From the NCBI GenBank assembly GCA_027492575.1, contig JAPUEM010000127.1, positions 1 through 54,987 of the forward strand: 54,987 bases of DNA. Direction: 5' to 3'. A model generated the notes under the pieces. It did not search any database. It saw nothing but the letters and a program-made list of their open reading frames with translations, and was not told the DNA's origin. Source of the stretch: Propionicimonas sp. (GTDB lineage Bacteria; Actinomycetota; Actinomycetes; Propionibacteriales; Propionibacteriaceae). The translations under genes were made by a program, and so were the position numbers. Below are positions 11,104 through 19,776 of the stretch, piece by piece (the first letter of the stretch is position 1; every line of letters starts with the position of its first letter).

Positions 11104-12277
11104 GGACATGACCTTCGCGATCAAGACCCTGAACGCCATCAGCCACACCGGGCTTTCCCGGCTGCCCAAGGAAGAGTTCGTGGTGGGCTCCGACGTGGAG
11201 ACCCCGGACGCCCTGATGCTGCGCTCGGCGAACCTGCACGGTGTCGAGATCCCCGCCTCGGTGCTCGCCGTGGCGCGGGCCGGCGCCGGGACGAACAACA
11301 TCCCGATCGCCGACTACTCCGCCCGCGGCATCCCGGTCTTCAACACCCCGGGTGCGAACGCCAATGCGGTGAAGGAACTCGTCATCGCCGCGCTCTTCCT
11401 CGCCGCGCGCAATATCGTGCCCGCCGCGGCCTTCGCCCATCGGCTGGACGGGGACGACGCGTCCATGGACAAGGCGGTCGAGGCAGGCAAGAAGAACTAC
11501 GTCGGCTTCGAGCTGCCCGGCCGCACGCTCGGTGTGATCGGCCTGGGCGCCATCGGCGTGGAGGTGGCCAACGCCGCCGCCAGCCTCGGGATGCGGGTGC
11601 TGGGCTACGACCCGGCCGTCACTGTCGAGCACGCCTGGAAGCTGAACTCGAAGGTCGAGCACGTCACGAACCTCGAGCAGCTGCTGAAGCGAGCCGACAT
11701 CGTCACCCTGCACGTGCCGCTGATCGACGCCACCCGGGGGCTGATCGGTGCCGCGCAGTTGGCGACGATGCGCAAGTCGGCGGTGCTGGTGAACTTCGCC
11801 CGCGGTCCGATCGTGGACGAGCCGGCGGTCGTCGAGGCCCTGGAGAGCGGGCAGCTGCGCGCCTACATCTGCGACTTCCCCTCCCCCGCGCTGAACAAGC
11901 GGGACAAGGTGGTGACCCTGCCGCACCTGGGCGCGTCCACCAACGAGGCCGAGGAGAACTGCGCCCGGATGGCCGCCGACCAGCTGCGCGACTACCTGCT
12001 GGAAGGCACCATCGTGAATTCGGTGAACTTCCCCAACGCCGTGCTGCCGCGCGGCGAGGGCACCCGCCGGATCGCGATCGCCAACTCGAACGTGCCCAAC
12101 ATGGTCGGCCAGATCTCGACCCTGCTGGCCGGTGCCGGGCTGAACATCGCCGACCTGCTGAACAAGTCCCGTGGCGAGCTCGCGTACACCCTGGTGGACG
12201 TCGAGGGTGAGGTCACCGACGCGCTGCTGGACGAGATCCGCGGCATCGAAGGGGTGCTGAGCGCGAGGGCCATCTGA
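11096..12277 (+). CDS. serA: D-3-phosphoglycerate dehydrogenase, ACT-domain short form
   Basis: Oxidises 3-phosphoglycerate with NAD, the committed step of serine synthesis. The 393-residue protein has the Rossmann motif GLGAIG at 149-154. It also has FARGPIVDE, HLGASTNEAEEN with the catalytic His, and a C-terminal ACT domain from about residue 322 (RIAIANSNVPNMVGQIS) for likely serine feedback. It lacks the extra ASB domain of the long actinobacterial SerA. The ATG at 11096 overlaps serC; an ATG at 11108 is possible and would remove four residues. The last codons are duplicated as a 17-bp tandem repeat that runs past the stop (12257-12293). Confidence 0.93.
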   Translation: MGEDMTFAIKTLNAISHTGLSRLPKEEFVVGSDVETPDALMLRSANLHGVEIPASVLAVARAGAGTNNIPIADYSARGIPVFNTPGANANAVKELVIAALFLAARNIVPAAAFAHRLDGDDASMDKAVEAGKKNYVGFELPGRTLGVIGLGAIGVEVANAAASLGMRVLGYDPAVTVEHAWKLNSKVEHVTNLEQLLKRADIVTLHVPLIDATRGLIGAAQLATMRKSAVLVNFARGPIVDEPAVVEALESGQLRAYICDFPSPALNKRDKVVTLPHLGASTNEAEENCARMAADQLRDYLLEGTIVNSVNFPNAVLPRGEGTRRIAIANSNVPNMVGQISTLLAGAGLNIADLLNKSRGELAYTLVDVEGEVTDALLDEIRGIEGVLSARAI

Positions 12278-12636
12278 GCGCGAGGGCGATCTGACCGGGC
12301 GGCTGCCCGGGCCGGACGATCTGGCCTCCTCCGCCCAGCACGCCATCTGCGTGATCTCGGCCTCGATCGGACCTCCGCCCGCCTTGCCTTCGGCTACCTC
12401 GCAGGCTCCTGAACGACCGTTACCAAACCGTTACACAATTTCCGTCATGAACCGGGCCTGCCCGGAAACATACGAAGTGAAGGCCAGCCAAGGCATCCCC
12501 CCATACCGCGTGACCTTCGCCGCGCCACTGGCGGTGCGGGTGCCGATCGCGGCAACGGGTGCGCCAGCGCAGTCCTTGAGCGTCCCGTGGCCTGTGGTCT
12601 GGCGATGCCCTTCGGCAGGACGACTGTTAACGGTTG

Positions 12637-12655
12637 ACCGTAAATGGATTACGGT
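12637..12655. promoter_or_regulatory. Perfect inverted repeat, possible operator
   Basis: ACCGTAAATGGATTACGGT has 7-base arms around a 5-base centre, and the similarity extends slightly on both sides. The size fits a dimeric repressor or activator site. It lies about 255 bp upstream of the next gene. Confidence 0.45.
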
Positions 12656-12821
12656 TCACGAGCGCCACGCCTGGAAGGGAGCAGGGCGCCTCCAAGCGCT
12701 CGACGCTGTTCGACTCGTCACCACCGCTTCAACCGACCGTTATCCAATCGTTATGAAATCCGCGTCAGGAAACGGGGCGCTCGGACAACTAACTAAGTGA
12801 GAGACCACCCACAGGATTCAG

Positions 12822-12873
12822 TTGTCCACAGCCGTCGACAGCGCCGGGGCCGTAGTCGGCGCACTGTGGACAA
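12822..12873. promoter_or_regulatory. Two inverted DnaA-box-like sites
   Basis: TTGTCCACAG at 12822-12831 and its exact reverse complement at 12864-12873 are 32 bases apart. TTGTCCACA is the preferred DnaA box in high-GC actinobacteria. A weaker TTATCCAAT lies at about 12739. The pair is just upstream of the gene starting at 12911. Confidence 0.5.
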
Positions 12874-12910
12874 GTGGAACATTCCGGGTCGGGCTGACCA
12901 GTGTGCAGGC

Positions 12911-13321
12911 ATGAAGAACACTGCTTTGCTCGAACGTCCGATCCACACCGAGATCGACCTGCACCAGTACTGGCTGGAGCTCATGAACCCGCTGGGCTTC
13001 ACCCAGCGCCGGCTCTACTTCGTCTTCCTCGACCACGAGCGCCGGGTGGTTCCGCAGATCCATGAGATCAGTGAGATCCCAGCGCGCCCCGACCAGGAGT
13101 TCCTGGATTCGCTCCTGCAGGTCTTCGCGCACTTCTCGCACAGCTTCACCTTTGCGCTACTGCTGACCCGGCCGGGCGAGCATCCGATGGATTCCGACGA
13201 CCGCGCCTGGGCTCGTGGGCTGATCGACGCCGGTCAGCGTGCCGGCATCCCGCTCGAACCGATCCATCTGGCCACCGACACCTCTCTCGCCCCCTTCACT
13301 GGCGACGATCTGGTGGGCTGA
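12911..13321 (+). CDS. Hypothetical protein, 136 residues
   Basis: I do not recognise the family. The most natural start is the ATG at 12911 (MKNTALLERPIHTEIDL). An open frame back to 12797 would cross the DnaA-box pair and reads as low-quality arginine-rich sequence. The product is soluble and acidic, with an internal segment FVFLDHERRVVPQIHEIS followed by a long helix and a GEHPMDSDD loop. This alternation of strands and helices is faintly like a JAB/RadC-type fold, but no metal-binding motif is complete. It lies upstream of the HicA/HicB pair on the same strand. Confidence 0.65.
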   Translation: MKNTALLERPIHTEIDLHQYWLELMNPLGFTQRRLYFVFLDHERRVVPQIHEISEIPARPDQEFLDSLLQVFAHFSHSFTFALLLTRPGEHPMDSDDRAWARGLIDAGQRAGIPLEPIHLATDTSLAPFTGDDLVG

Positions 13322-13395
13322 TGGACGCCTCAAACAGGCCGCGTCATCAACGTCCATTGCCATTGACTTGCAGGCGCAACCCAGGTTGACTTACG

Positions 13396-13584
13396 GTGAA
13401 GCGCAGAGAGTTGCTCCGCCGGATCGACGGGATCGCCAAGAGCAAGGGCGTGACAGCCACCTACACCGAGGGGCGGCGGCACACGAAGGTCGAGTTGAAC
13501 GGCCGGCGAACGACGATCCCCCGGCACAGGGAGATCAACGAACTGACCGCCCTGGGCATTCTCGACTATCTGGAAGGTGAGTGA
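13396..13584 (+). CDS. hicA: HicA-type toxin (mRNA interferase)
   Basis: A 62-residue basic protein with a GTG start at 13396. It has the HicA layout: KRRELLRRIDGIAKSKG, then a dsRNA-binding-like strand pair with the candidate catalytic His in EGRRHTKVELNG, then IPRHREINELTALGILDYL. In the family, HicA binds and cleaves mRNA when it is not held by HicB. It overlaps the next gene by 8 bp, which fits a coupled toxin-antitoxin pair with the toxin first. Confidence 0.85.
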   Translation: MKRRELLRRIDGIAKSKGVTATYTEGRRHTKVELNGRRTTIPRHREINELTALGILDYLEGE

Positions 13585-14032
13585 GATGCAGGTCACGGCA
13601 AAGGCCACGCGATCGGGCAACCGCTGGGCTATTGAGGTTGTCGAGATTCCGGGACTGTTCACCCAATCGCGACGCCTGGATCAAGTCGAGGGAATGGTGC
13701 GAGACGCTGCGGCGATGCTGGGACACCAGGACCTCGAGGTTGTCGTCGTCCCCAACCTGCCGCCAGAGCACGCCGATCTGGTGAATGCCGCTCGCCAACA
13801 ACGGCAAGAAATGCGAATCGCTCAGGTCACGACAGCTCGCGTCAACCGCAAAGCGGTATACATGCTTCGCGACTTGGGACTCTCAGTCCGTGACGTCGCG
13901 ACGCTGCTGGGGGTTAGTCCGCAACGTATCTCCGCGATCACACAGTTGCCGGCTGTTGATCCCGTAGCTCTGCGTCGCGACATCGACAGTGTGCTGGACA
14001 TGAGCCTTGAAAGGCCTGGCTTGTGGGATTGA
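13577..14032 (+). CDS. hicB: HicB-type antitoxin with C-terminal helix-turn-helix
   Basis: 151 residues from the GTG at 13577; an ATG at 13586 is possible. The N-terminal half (VTAKATRSGNRWAIEVVEIPGLFTQSRRLDQVEGMVRDAAAMLG) has the partial RNase H-like HicB pattern. The C-terminal half has a helix-turn-helix, LSVRDVATLLGVSPQRISAI, likely used for autorepression of the pair. It ends 21 bp from the convergent helicase gene. Confidence 0.85.
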   Translation: MSEMQVTAKATRSGNRWAIEVVEIPGLFTQSRRLDQVEGMVRDAAAMLGHQDLEVVVVPNLPPEHADLVNAARQQRQEMRIAQVTTARVNRKAVYMLRDLGLSVRDVATLLGVSPQRISAITQLPAVDPVALRRDIDSVLDMSLERPGLWD

Positions 14033-14053
14033 CACACCGCTGAGCGAGTCTTG

Positions 14054-15817
14054 TCACGAAGCTGCAAGCCAACGGCGGGCCAGGGCGATCCTCGCCTCGA
14101 CCTGATCGGTGGTGGCCTGCGCCAGGGATGGTCCGCCCGCTTCCCGGCGCAGGCCGGCGTGGACGTGGCTGTGCGGCGTCCCCCTCATCCTCGCCAGTTG
14201 TGAGACCAGGGAGTTCAGTTCCTTGCGGCGGGATTCCAGCGCCCGGTGCAGGCTGACCGCTTCCGGGACGCGCTCGCGACGCTCCTGACGGACCCGGCGG
14301 GCGAGTTGCCGGCGCTGCCGCTGGGCCAGCAGGGAGGCCACCTGGTCGGGTTCGAGCAAACCGGGGAGGCCGAGGTAGTCGGCCTCGTCCGCGCTGGCGG
14401 GCTCGGCGAAGAGGCCGAACTGGCGATCTTCGAAGAGCACGTGGTCGAAGATCGCCTGTGATTCCAGCGCCTCGAACCGGCCGTCGTCGAGATCGGCGGT
14501 GTCGCGGCTCCGGTTCGCCTCGGCGAGCAGCGCCTCCTCGGGCGCCCACAGATCCTCGTCGTGCTTCGGCCGGCCCAGGACGTGGTCACGCTGCCGCTCC
14601 AGCGCACCGGCGTGAGCCAGCAGAATCGGGACGGTCGGCAGGAAGACGGTGGCCAACTCACCGCGGCGCCGGCTGCGGACGAACCGTCCGACCGCCTGGG
14701 CGAAGAAGAGCGGAGTGGCGATCGCCGTGGCGTAGACCCCGACCGCCAAGCGCGGGACGTCCACACCCTCGGAGACCATGCGTACTGCCACCATCCAACG
14801 CTCTACGGACGTAGAGAACGCCTCGATGCGGCGGCTGGCTCCGGCGTCGTCGGAGAGCACCACCGCCGGCTTCTCCCCACTGATCTCCTCCAGTGCCCGC
14901 GCGTAGGCGCGGGCCTGTTGTTGATCGGTGGCGATCACCAGCCCCCCGGCGTCCGGCAGGTGCCGGCGCACCTCGGTGAGCCGCTTGTCAGCCGAAGCCA
15001 GCACGGCGGCGATCCACTCCCCCTTCGGGTCAAGCGCGGTGCGCCAGGCCTGGGCGGTGATGTCCTTGGTGAGCGGCTCCCCCAGCCCCGCCGCGATCTC
15101 GTCGCCGGCCTTCGTCCGCCATCTCATGCCACCGCCGTAGGCCATGAAGACCACCGGACGGACGACGTGATCGCGCAGCGCCTCGGCGTAGCCGTAGGTG
15201 TAGTCGGCGACCGACCGGCGGGTGCCGTCCGCCTCCTCGGCGTAGTGGACGAACGGGATCGGGCTGGCGTCGGAGCGGAACGGGGTGCCGGTCAAGGCCA
15301 GCCGCCGGGTGGCCAGCGCGAAGCAGGACGCGACCGCGTCTCCCCAGCTCAGATTGTCACCGGCGTGGTGGATCTCGTCGAAGATCACCAGGGTGCGGGC
15401 GCGCACGGTGAGGGCTTCCCAGGCGAACGGGCGCACCGCGACCCCGGCGTAGGTGACCACGGTGCCGTGGTACTGCCGCGACCGGCCCTTGCGCGAACCA
15501 CCGAGCCCGGGATCCAGCTGGATGCCCGCCCTCGCCGCGGCCTCGGCCCACTGCACCTTCAGATGCTCGGTAGGCGCCACCACGATCACCTGCTCGACCC
15601 GGCGATCCGCCAGCAGTTCGGAGGCCACCCGCAGCGCGAAGGTGGTCTTGCCTGCCCCGGGCGTCGCGACGGCGAGGAAGTCCTGGGCGTCCAGTTCCCG
15701 GTAGCGGGCGAGCGCCTCCTCCTGCCAGGCGCGCAGCCGCGACGCCGTCCCCCACGCAGCCCTGCCCGGAAAAGCCGGGGAGAGCTGCCAACTGGGGTGG
15801 ACGGAGGATTCAGACAT
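14054..15817 (-). CDS. SF2 DEAD/DEAH-box helicase
   Basis: A 587-residue protein with Walker A TPGAGKTT at about 52-59, DEIH at 147-150, motif III LTGTPFRSD and motif VI QAVGRFVRSRR. The N terminus RLRAWQEEALARY is a Q-like motif. After the helicase core (to about residue 400) comes an arginine-rich, helical C-terminal region (LAQRQRRQLARRVRQERRERV) likely to bind nucleic acid or a partner. It resembles RadD/restriction-type helicases conserved in actinobacteria. The substrate is unknown. It begins 12 bp after the VanZ-like gene and is probably co-transcribed with gatCAB. Confidence 0.9.
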   Translation of the reverse strand: MSESSVHPSWQLSPAFPGRAAWGTASRLRAWQEEALARYRELDAQDFLAVATPGAGKTTFALRVASELLADRRVEQVIVVAPTEHLKVQWAEAAARAGIQLDPGLGGSRKGRSRQYHGTVVTYAGVAVRPFAWEALTVRARTLVIFDEIHHAGDNLSWGDAVASCFALATRRLALTGTPFRSDASPIPFVHYAEEADGTRRSVADYTYGYAEALRDHVVRPVVFMAYGGGMRWRTKAGDEIAAGLGEPLTKDITAQAWRTALDPKGEWIAAVLASADKRLTEVRRHLPDAGGLVIATDQQQARAYARALEEISGEKPAVVLSDDAGASRRIEAFSTSVERWMVAVRMVSEGVDVPRLAVGVYATAIATPLFFAQAVGRFVRSRRRGELATVFLPTVPILLAHAGALERQRDHVLGRPKHDEDLWAPEEALLAEANRSRDTADLDDGRFEALESQAIFDHVLFEDRQFGLFAEPASADEADYLGLPGLLEPDQVASLLAQRQRRQLARRVRQERRERVPEAVSLHRALESRRKELNSLVSQLARMRGTPHSHVHAGLRREAGGPSLAQATTDQVEARIALARRWLAAS

Positions 15818-15829
15818 GGGCGACCGAGA

Positions 15830-16216
15830 TTAGTCGTGGTTCGGGACGGTGTCGCGCGCGGCGCGCCGCAGCAGCCAGACCGCCACCCCGATGCCGCTCA
15901 GGTCGGCCAGCAGATCGAGCGGGTCACCGGAACGGTACGGAATGAACCAGTACTGAATGAGCTCGCTCACCACCGCATGAGCCGCGAAGATGCCCGCGAC
16001 CAGCCACACCCGTCCGGTGAGCCGCCCGATCAACCAGACCGGGACGCCGAAGAGCAGGACGTGGACGATCTTGTCGGCACCGGGCAGGTCGAAGCTCGGC
16101 TCCGGTGAGCCCGGGAGGTAGAGCGCCAGCAGATGGCCAATAACCGCGAACGCCGCCAGGATTCGCAGCCGCAGATCCCCGCCTTCGCGGGGATGACGGA
16201 AGCGACCGGACGTCAC
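15830..16216 (-). CDS. VanZ-like membrane protein with repeat-derived N terminus
   Basis: A 128-residue protein with about four membrane helices. VanZ-family features include [21 protein letters not shown] and [26 protein letters not shown]. The GTG start at 16216 overlaps the gatB stop (GTGA). No ATG or good ribosome binding site is nearby, so coupling to gatB is the simplest explanation. Residues 8-15 (HPREGGDL) are the translation of a family B repeat at 16171-16198. The family is named after a teicoplanin-resistance gene; the function here is unknown. Confidence 0.8.
   Translation of the reverse strand: MTSGRFRHPREGGDLRLRILAAFAVIGHLLALYLPGSPEPSFDLPGADKIVHVLLFGVPVWLIGRLTGRVWLVAGIFAAHAVVSELIQYWFIPYRSGDPLDLLADLSGIGVAVWLLRRAARDTVPNHD
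16171..16198. repeat. Family B palindromic repeat at the gatB/vanZ junction
   Basis: A single half-element, CAGATCCCCGCCTTCGCGGG followed by GATGACG. It lies just after the gatB stop and is read in frame in the VanZ-like gene. Confidence 0.8.
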
Positions 16217-17769
16217 GCCAGCTTGGCGAGGATCAACTCGCGGACCCGTCCGGCGTCGGCCTGGCCGCGCATCTCCTTCATGACGGCGCCGATCAGGGCG
16301 CCGGCGGCCTGGAGCTTGCCCTCGCGGATGCGGTCGGCGACGTCGGGGTTGGCCTCGATCGCGCGCTCCACGGCGGCGGTGAGGGCGCCGTCGTCGGAGA
16401 CCACGGCCAGGCCACGGGCCGCCACCACCTCCGCAGGCTCGCCTTCGCCGGCCAGCACGCCGTCGATCACCTGGCGGGCCAGCTTGTCGTTGAGCGTGCC
16501 TTCGTCCACCAGAGTCTGCACGGCGGCGACCTGTGCGGGCGTGATCGCCAGGCCGTCCAGTTCGACCCCGGCCTCGTTGGCGCGGCGGGTGAGTTCGGTC
16601 GTCCACCACTTGCGGGCGGCCTGCGGAGCGCAACCTGCCAGAACCGTGGCGTCGACCAGATCCAGCCCGCCGCCGTTGACGACGTCACGCATCTCCAGGT
16701 CGGCGAAGCCCCACTCGGCCTGCAACCGGGTGCGGCGGGCGGCCGGCGGCTCGGGCAGGGTGGCCCGCAACTCCTCGACCCACTCGGTGCTCGGCGCCAC
16801 CGGCACCAGGTCGGGCTCGGGGAAGTAGCGGTAATCCTCGGCCTGCTCCTTGGAGCGTCCGGGCGAAGTGTAGGCGCCGTCCTCGTGCCAGTGCCGGGTC
16901 TCCTGGTGGACGCGGCCACCCCCGGCCAGGATCGTCGCCTGCCGGCGGATCTCATAGGTGAGCGCGGCCTCGATCGAGCGCAGCGAGTTCACGTTCTTGG
17001 TCTCAGTCCTCAGACCAAGCTCGGATGACCCCTTGGGCATCAAGGACACATTCGCGTCGCAGCGCAGCGAGCCCTGCTCCATGCGCACGTCGGAGACATC
17101 CAGAGCCCGCATCAGGTCACGCAGGAAGGAGACGTAGGCCTTGGCGACCTGCGGGGCCCGCACCCCGGTGCCGCGGATCGGCTTGGTGACGATCTCGATC
17201 AGCGGCACCCCGGCCCGGTTGTAGTCGACCAGCGAGTAGTCGGCGCCCTGGATGCGCCCGGTGGAGCCACCCACGTGCAGCAGCTTGCCGGCGTCCTCCT
17301 CCATGTGGGCGCGTTCGATCGGAATCTCGAAGACCGAGCCGTCCACCTCGACCTCGACGCCGCCCTCGAAGGCGATCGGCTCGTCGTACTGGGAGGTCTG
17401 GAAGTCCTTGGTCATGTCCGGATAGAAGTAGTTCTTCCGGGCGAACCGGCACCAGCTCGCGATCTGGCAGTTCAGCGCCAGCCCGATCCGGATCGCCGAC
17501 TCGATCGCCTTGGCGTTGACCACCGGCAGCGAGCCGGGCAGCCCGAGGCAGACCGGGCAGGTCTGCGAGTTCGGCTCACCGCCGAAGGCCGTCGAGCAGC
17601 CACAGAACATCTTGGACGCGGTGCTCAGCTCGACGTGCACCTCGAGCCCGAGCACCGGGTCGAACAACTCCAGGGCCTCGTCATAGCTCATCAGTTCGTC
17701 GGACGATCCCTGAGCCTGTCGAGACGATCCCTGAGCCTGTCGAAGGGTCGTCCAGTTGTCGTCGCTCAT
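16213..17769 (-). CDS. gatB: Asp/Glu-tRNA amidotransferase subunit B, with repeat-derived N-terminal insert
   Basis: Binds and activates misacylated Glu-tRNA(Gln) or Asp-tRNA(Asn) for transamidation with GatA and GatC. 518 residues. [33 protein letters not shown] (zinc-type cysteines), [19 protein letters not shown] and the C-terminal YqeY-like tail are typical. The ATG at 17769 has GGAGGT upstream and overlaps the gatA stop (ATGA). Residues 7-22 ([16 protein letters not shown]) are two tandem family A repeats read in frame. The normal GatB start region begins near residue 28 ([11 protein letters not shown]). Confidence 0.97.
   Translation of the reverse strand: MSDDNWTTLRQAQGSSRQAQGSSDELMSYDEALELFDPVLGLEVHVELSTASKMFCGCSTAFGGEPNSQTCPVCLGLPGSLPVVNAKAIESAIRIGLALNCQIASWCRFARKNYFYPDMTKDFQTSQYDEPIAFEGGVEVEVDGSVFEIPIERAHMEEDAGKLLHVGGSTGRIQGADYSLVDYNRAGVPLIEIVTKPIRGTGVRAPQVAKAYVSFLRDLMRALDVSDVRMEQGSLRCDANVSLMPKGSSELGLRTETKNVNSLRSIEAALTYEIRRQATILAGGGRVHQETRHWHEDGAYTSPGRSKEQAEDYRYFPEPDLVPVAPSTEWVEELRATLPEPPAARRTRLQAEWGFADLEMRDVVNGGGLDLVDATVLAGCAPQAARKWWTTELTRRANEAGVELDGLAITPAQVAAVQTLVDEGTLNDKLARQVIDGVLAGEGEPAEVVAARGLAVVSDDGALTAAVERAIEANPDVADRIREGKLQAAGALIGAVMKEMRGQADAGRVRELILAKLA
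17703..17751. repeat. Two tandem family A repeats inside gatB
   Basis: ACGATCCCTGAGCCTGTCGA is repeated twice with one base between. Only the second copy is complete (...AAGGGTCGT). They lie within the first 25 codons of gatB and keep the frame. Confidence 0.9.
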
Positions 17770-19271
17770 GCCGACACCTCCCGCGCGGCCAGCTGGTCGA
17801 GCAACGGCCCGCCCCAGCGCCGACCCAACTCGGCTTCCAGCGCGGCGCCGACCAGGTAGATCCGGTCGTCGGCCAGCGTCGGCGCCATCACCTGGAAGCC
17901 GACCGGCAGGCCGTCGTCCGGGCTGAGCCCGCAGGGGAAGGAGCCCGCCGCGTTCCCGGCCATATTGGACGGGATGGTGCACAGATCGGCCTTGTACATG
18001 GCCAGCGGATCGTCCACCCGCTCACCGATCCCGAAGGCCGTGGTGGGGGTGGACGGGGAGACCAGCACGTCCACCTGCTCGAAGGCGGCCTCGAAGTCGC
18101 GGACGATGAGCGTCCGCACCTTCTGCGCCGAGCCGTAATAGGCGTCGTAGTAGCCGGAACTGAGCGCGTAGGTGCCCAGGATGATCCGGCGCTTCACCTC
18201 GGCGCCGAAGCCGGCGCCACGGGTGAGGCCCATCACCTCCTCGGCGCTGCGTTCGCCGTCGTCGCCGACCCGCAGCCCGTACCGCATGGCGTCGAACCGG
18301 GCCAGGTTCGAGGAGACCTCGGCGGGCATGATCAGGTAGTAGGTGGCCAGCGCGTAGTCGAAGTGCGGGCAGGAGACCTCGACGATCTCGGCGCCCAGCC
18401 CCTCCAGGACGGCGAGCGCCTCACGGAACCGCAGCTCGACGCCGGGCTGGTAGCCCTCGCCGCCCAGTTCCTTCACCACCCCGATCTTCAGGCCCTTCAC
18501 GTCGGCACGTCGCGCGGCGCCCACCACATCGGGGACGGGCTGGTTGATCGAGGTGGAGTCCTTGGGATCCCAGCCGGCGATCACGCGATGCAACAACGCC
18601 GCGTCGAGCACGGTGCGGGCACAGGGGCCGGGGGTGTCGAGCGAGGAGGCCATCGCGATCACCCCGAACCGCGAAGTGGCGCCGTAGGTGGGCTTCACGC
18701 CGACCGTCGCGGTGACCGATGCGGGCTGCCGGATCGACCCGCCGGTGTCGGTGCCCAGTGCGAGCGGCGCCTCGAAGGCCGCCAAAGCCGCGGCCGAACC
18801 GCCGCCGGAGCCGCCCGGGATGCGGCTGAGATCCCACGGGTTGTGGGTGGGCCCGAAGGCTGAGCTCTCGGTGGAGGAACCCATCGCGAACTCGTCCAGG
18901 TTGGTCTTGCCGAGCACCACCAGACCGGCGTCAAGCACCCGGTCGGTGAGGGTCGCGTTGTAGGGCGGACGCCAGCCCTCCAGGATGCGCGAGGCTGCCG
19001 TGGTGGGCAGCCCGGTGTAGCAGAACAGGTCTTTCACCGCGATCGGGACGCCGGCCAGCTCACCCAGGTCCTCGCCGGCCGCGCGCCGCTCGTCCAGGGC
19101 GTCCGCCGTAGCCAGCGCGCGTTCGCCGTCGGTGGCGAGGAAGGCGTGGATGTCGCCGTCCACGTCGGCGATCCGGTCGAGGTGCGCGGCGGTGACCTCG
19201 CGGGCCGAGACCTCGCCGGCCCGCAACAGCCCGGAGAGCTCGGCGGCGGTCGCCGTCAACAGCGGGTTCAT
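17766..19271 (-). CDS. gatA: Asp/Glu-tRNA amidotransferase subunit A
   Basis: The glutaminase/amidase subunit that supplies ammonia to GatB. The 501-residue protein has the amidase catalytic triad at Lys80 (PIAVKDLF), Ser155 (GGSGGGS) and Ser179 ([11 protein letters not shown]), within one residue of the positions known in S. aureus GatA. The ATG at 19271 follows GGGGGAGG and overlaps the gatC stop (ATGA). The order gatC-gatA-gatB, all coupled, implies stoichiometric synthesis of the complex. Confidence 0.98.
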   Translation of the reverse strand: MNPLLTATAAELSGLLRAGEVSAREVTAAHLDRIADVDGDIHAFLATDGERALATADALDERRAAGEDLGELAGVPIAVKDLFCYTGLPTTAASRILEGWRPPYNATLTDRVLDAGLVVLGKTNLDEFAMGSSTESSAFGPTHNPWDLSRIPGGSGGGSAAALAAFEAPLALGTDTGGSIRQPASVTATVGVKPTYGATSRFGVIAMASSLDTPGPCARTVLDAALLHRVIAGWDPKDSTSINQPVPDVVGAARRADVKGLKIGVVKELGGEGYQPGVELRFREALAVLEGLGAEIVEVSCPHFDYALATYYLIMPAEVSSNLARFDAMRYGLRVGDDGERSAEEVMGLTRGAGFGAEVKRRIILGTYALSSGYYDAYYGSAQKVRTLIVRDFEAAFEQVDVLVSPSTPTTAFGIGERVDDPLAMYKADLCTIPSNMAGNAAGSFPCGLSPDDGLPVGFQVMAPTLADDRIYLVGAALEAELGRRWGGPLLDQLAAREVSA

Positions 19272-19564
19272 GCTTCCTCCCCCAGGATCCGCGGCACCCG
19301 GAACCGGTCGTCCTCCGCGGCGGGCGCCGCGGCCAGCACCGCGGCCGCCGACAGCGACCCGGTCACCACGTCCTCCCGGAAGACGTTGACCATCGGCAGC
19401 GCGTGCGAGGTCGGCGGCACATCGGCCGCCGCAACCTCCGTCACGCGGGCGACCGACTCCAGGATCACCTCCAGCTGCGGGGCGAGCTGGGCGAGTTCGT
19501 CCGGGGTCATGCTGATGCGCGCCAACTCCGCGAGTCGGCCCACGTCGGCGGGTGTGATTGCCAC
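19268..19564 (-). CDS. gatC: Asp/Glu-tRNA amidotransferase subunit C
   Basis: A small scaffold subunit of 98 residues from the GTG at 19564, which follows AGGAG by 6 bases. A longer frame to 19603 is not needed and would exceed the family size. [21 protein letters not shown] and the C-terminal [11 protein letters not shown] segment fit GatC. It heads the gatCAB operon and is divergent from the ACT-domain gene. Confidence 0.95.
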   Translation of the reverse strand: MAITPADVGRLAELARISMTPDELAQLAPQLEVILESVARVTEVAAADVPPTSHALPMVNVFREDVVTGSLSAAAVLAAAPAAEDDRFRVPRILGEEA

Positions 19565-19776
19565 GTTCGGCTCCTGTTCCGGGGATCGCGTCCGACCGCT
19601 CACTCTACGGTGGTCGCCCCGCCCGGCTCGAACCGGCCCAGATCACGCGGCCTCCCGCACAAACCGGGCAATTCCGGGCAGCTGCGTGCGTCGCGCACAC
19701 GCCGGGCCCGGTTCGCCCGGATTCTGCGGAAGGAAGACGTGACCCACCCGTAACAGAAGTCGGCCACAATGTCGGT

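Larger units (their letters stand above)
12278..12910. other. 633-bp stretch without a convincing gene, rich in short repeats
   Basis: It holds a pair of 43-base degenerate direct repeats at 12414-12456 and 12734-12776 (32 of 43 identical, each starting CGACCGTTA). It also holds a perfect palindrome at 12637-12655 and two inverted DnaA-box-like sites at 12822-12873. A plus-strand open frame at 12351-12800 has no recognisable domain and poor codon structure, so I do not call it. The stretch could be a regulatory region, a DnaA-binding cluster or the scar of a lost element. Confidence 0.6.

Noticed and set aside
12351..12800. Plus-strand open frame of 149 codons
   Set aside because: It crosses the direct repeats and the palindrome, has no domain and no good ribosome binding site.
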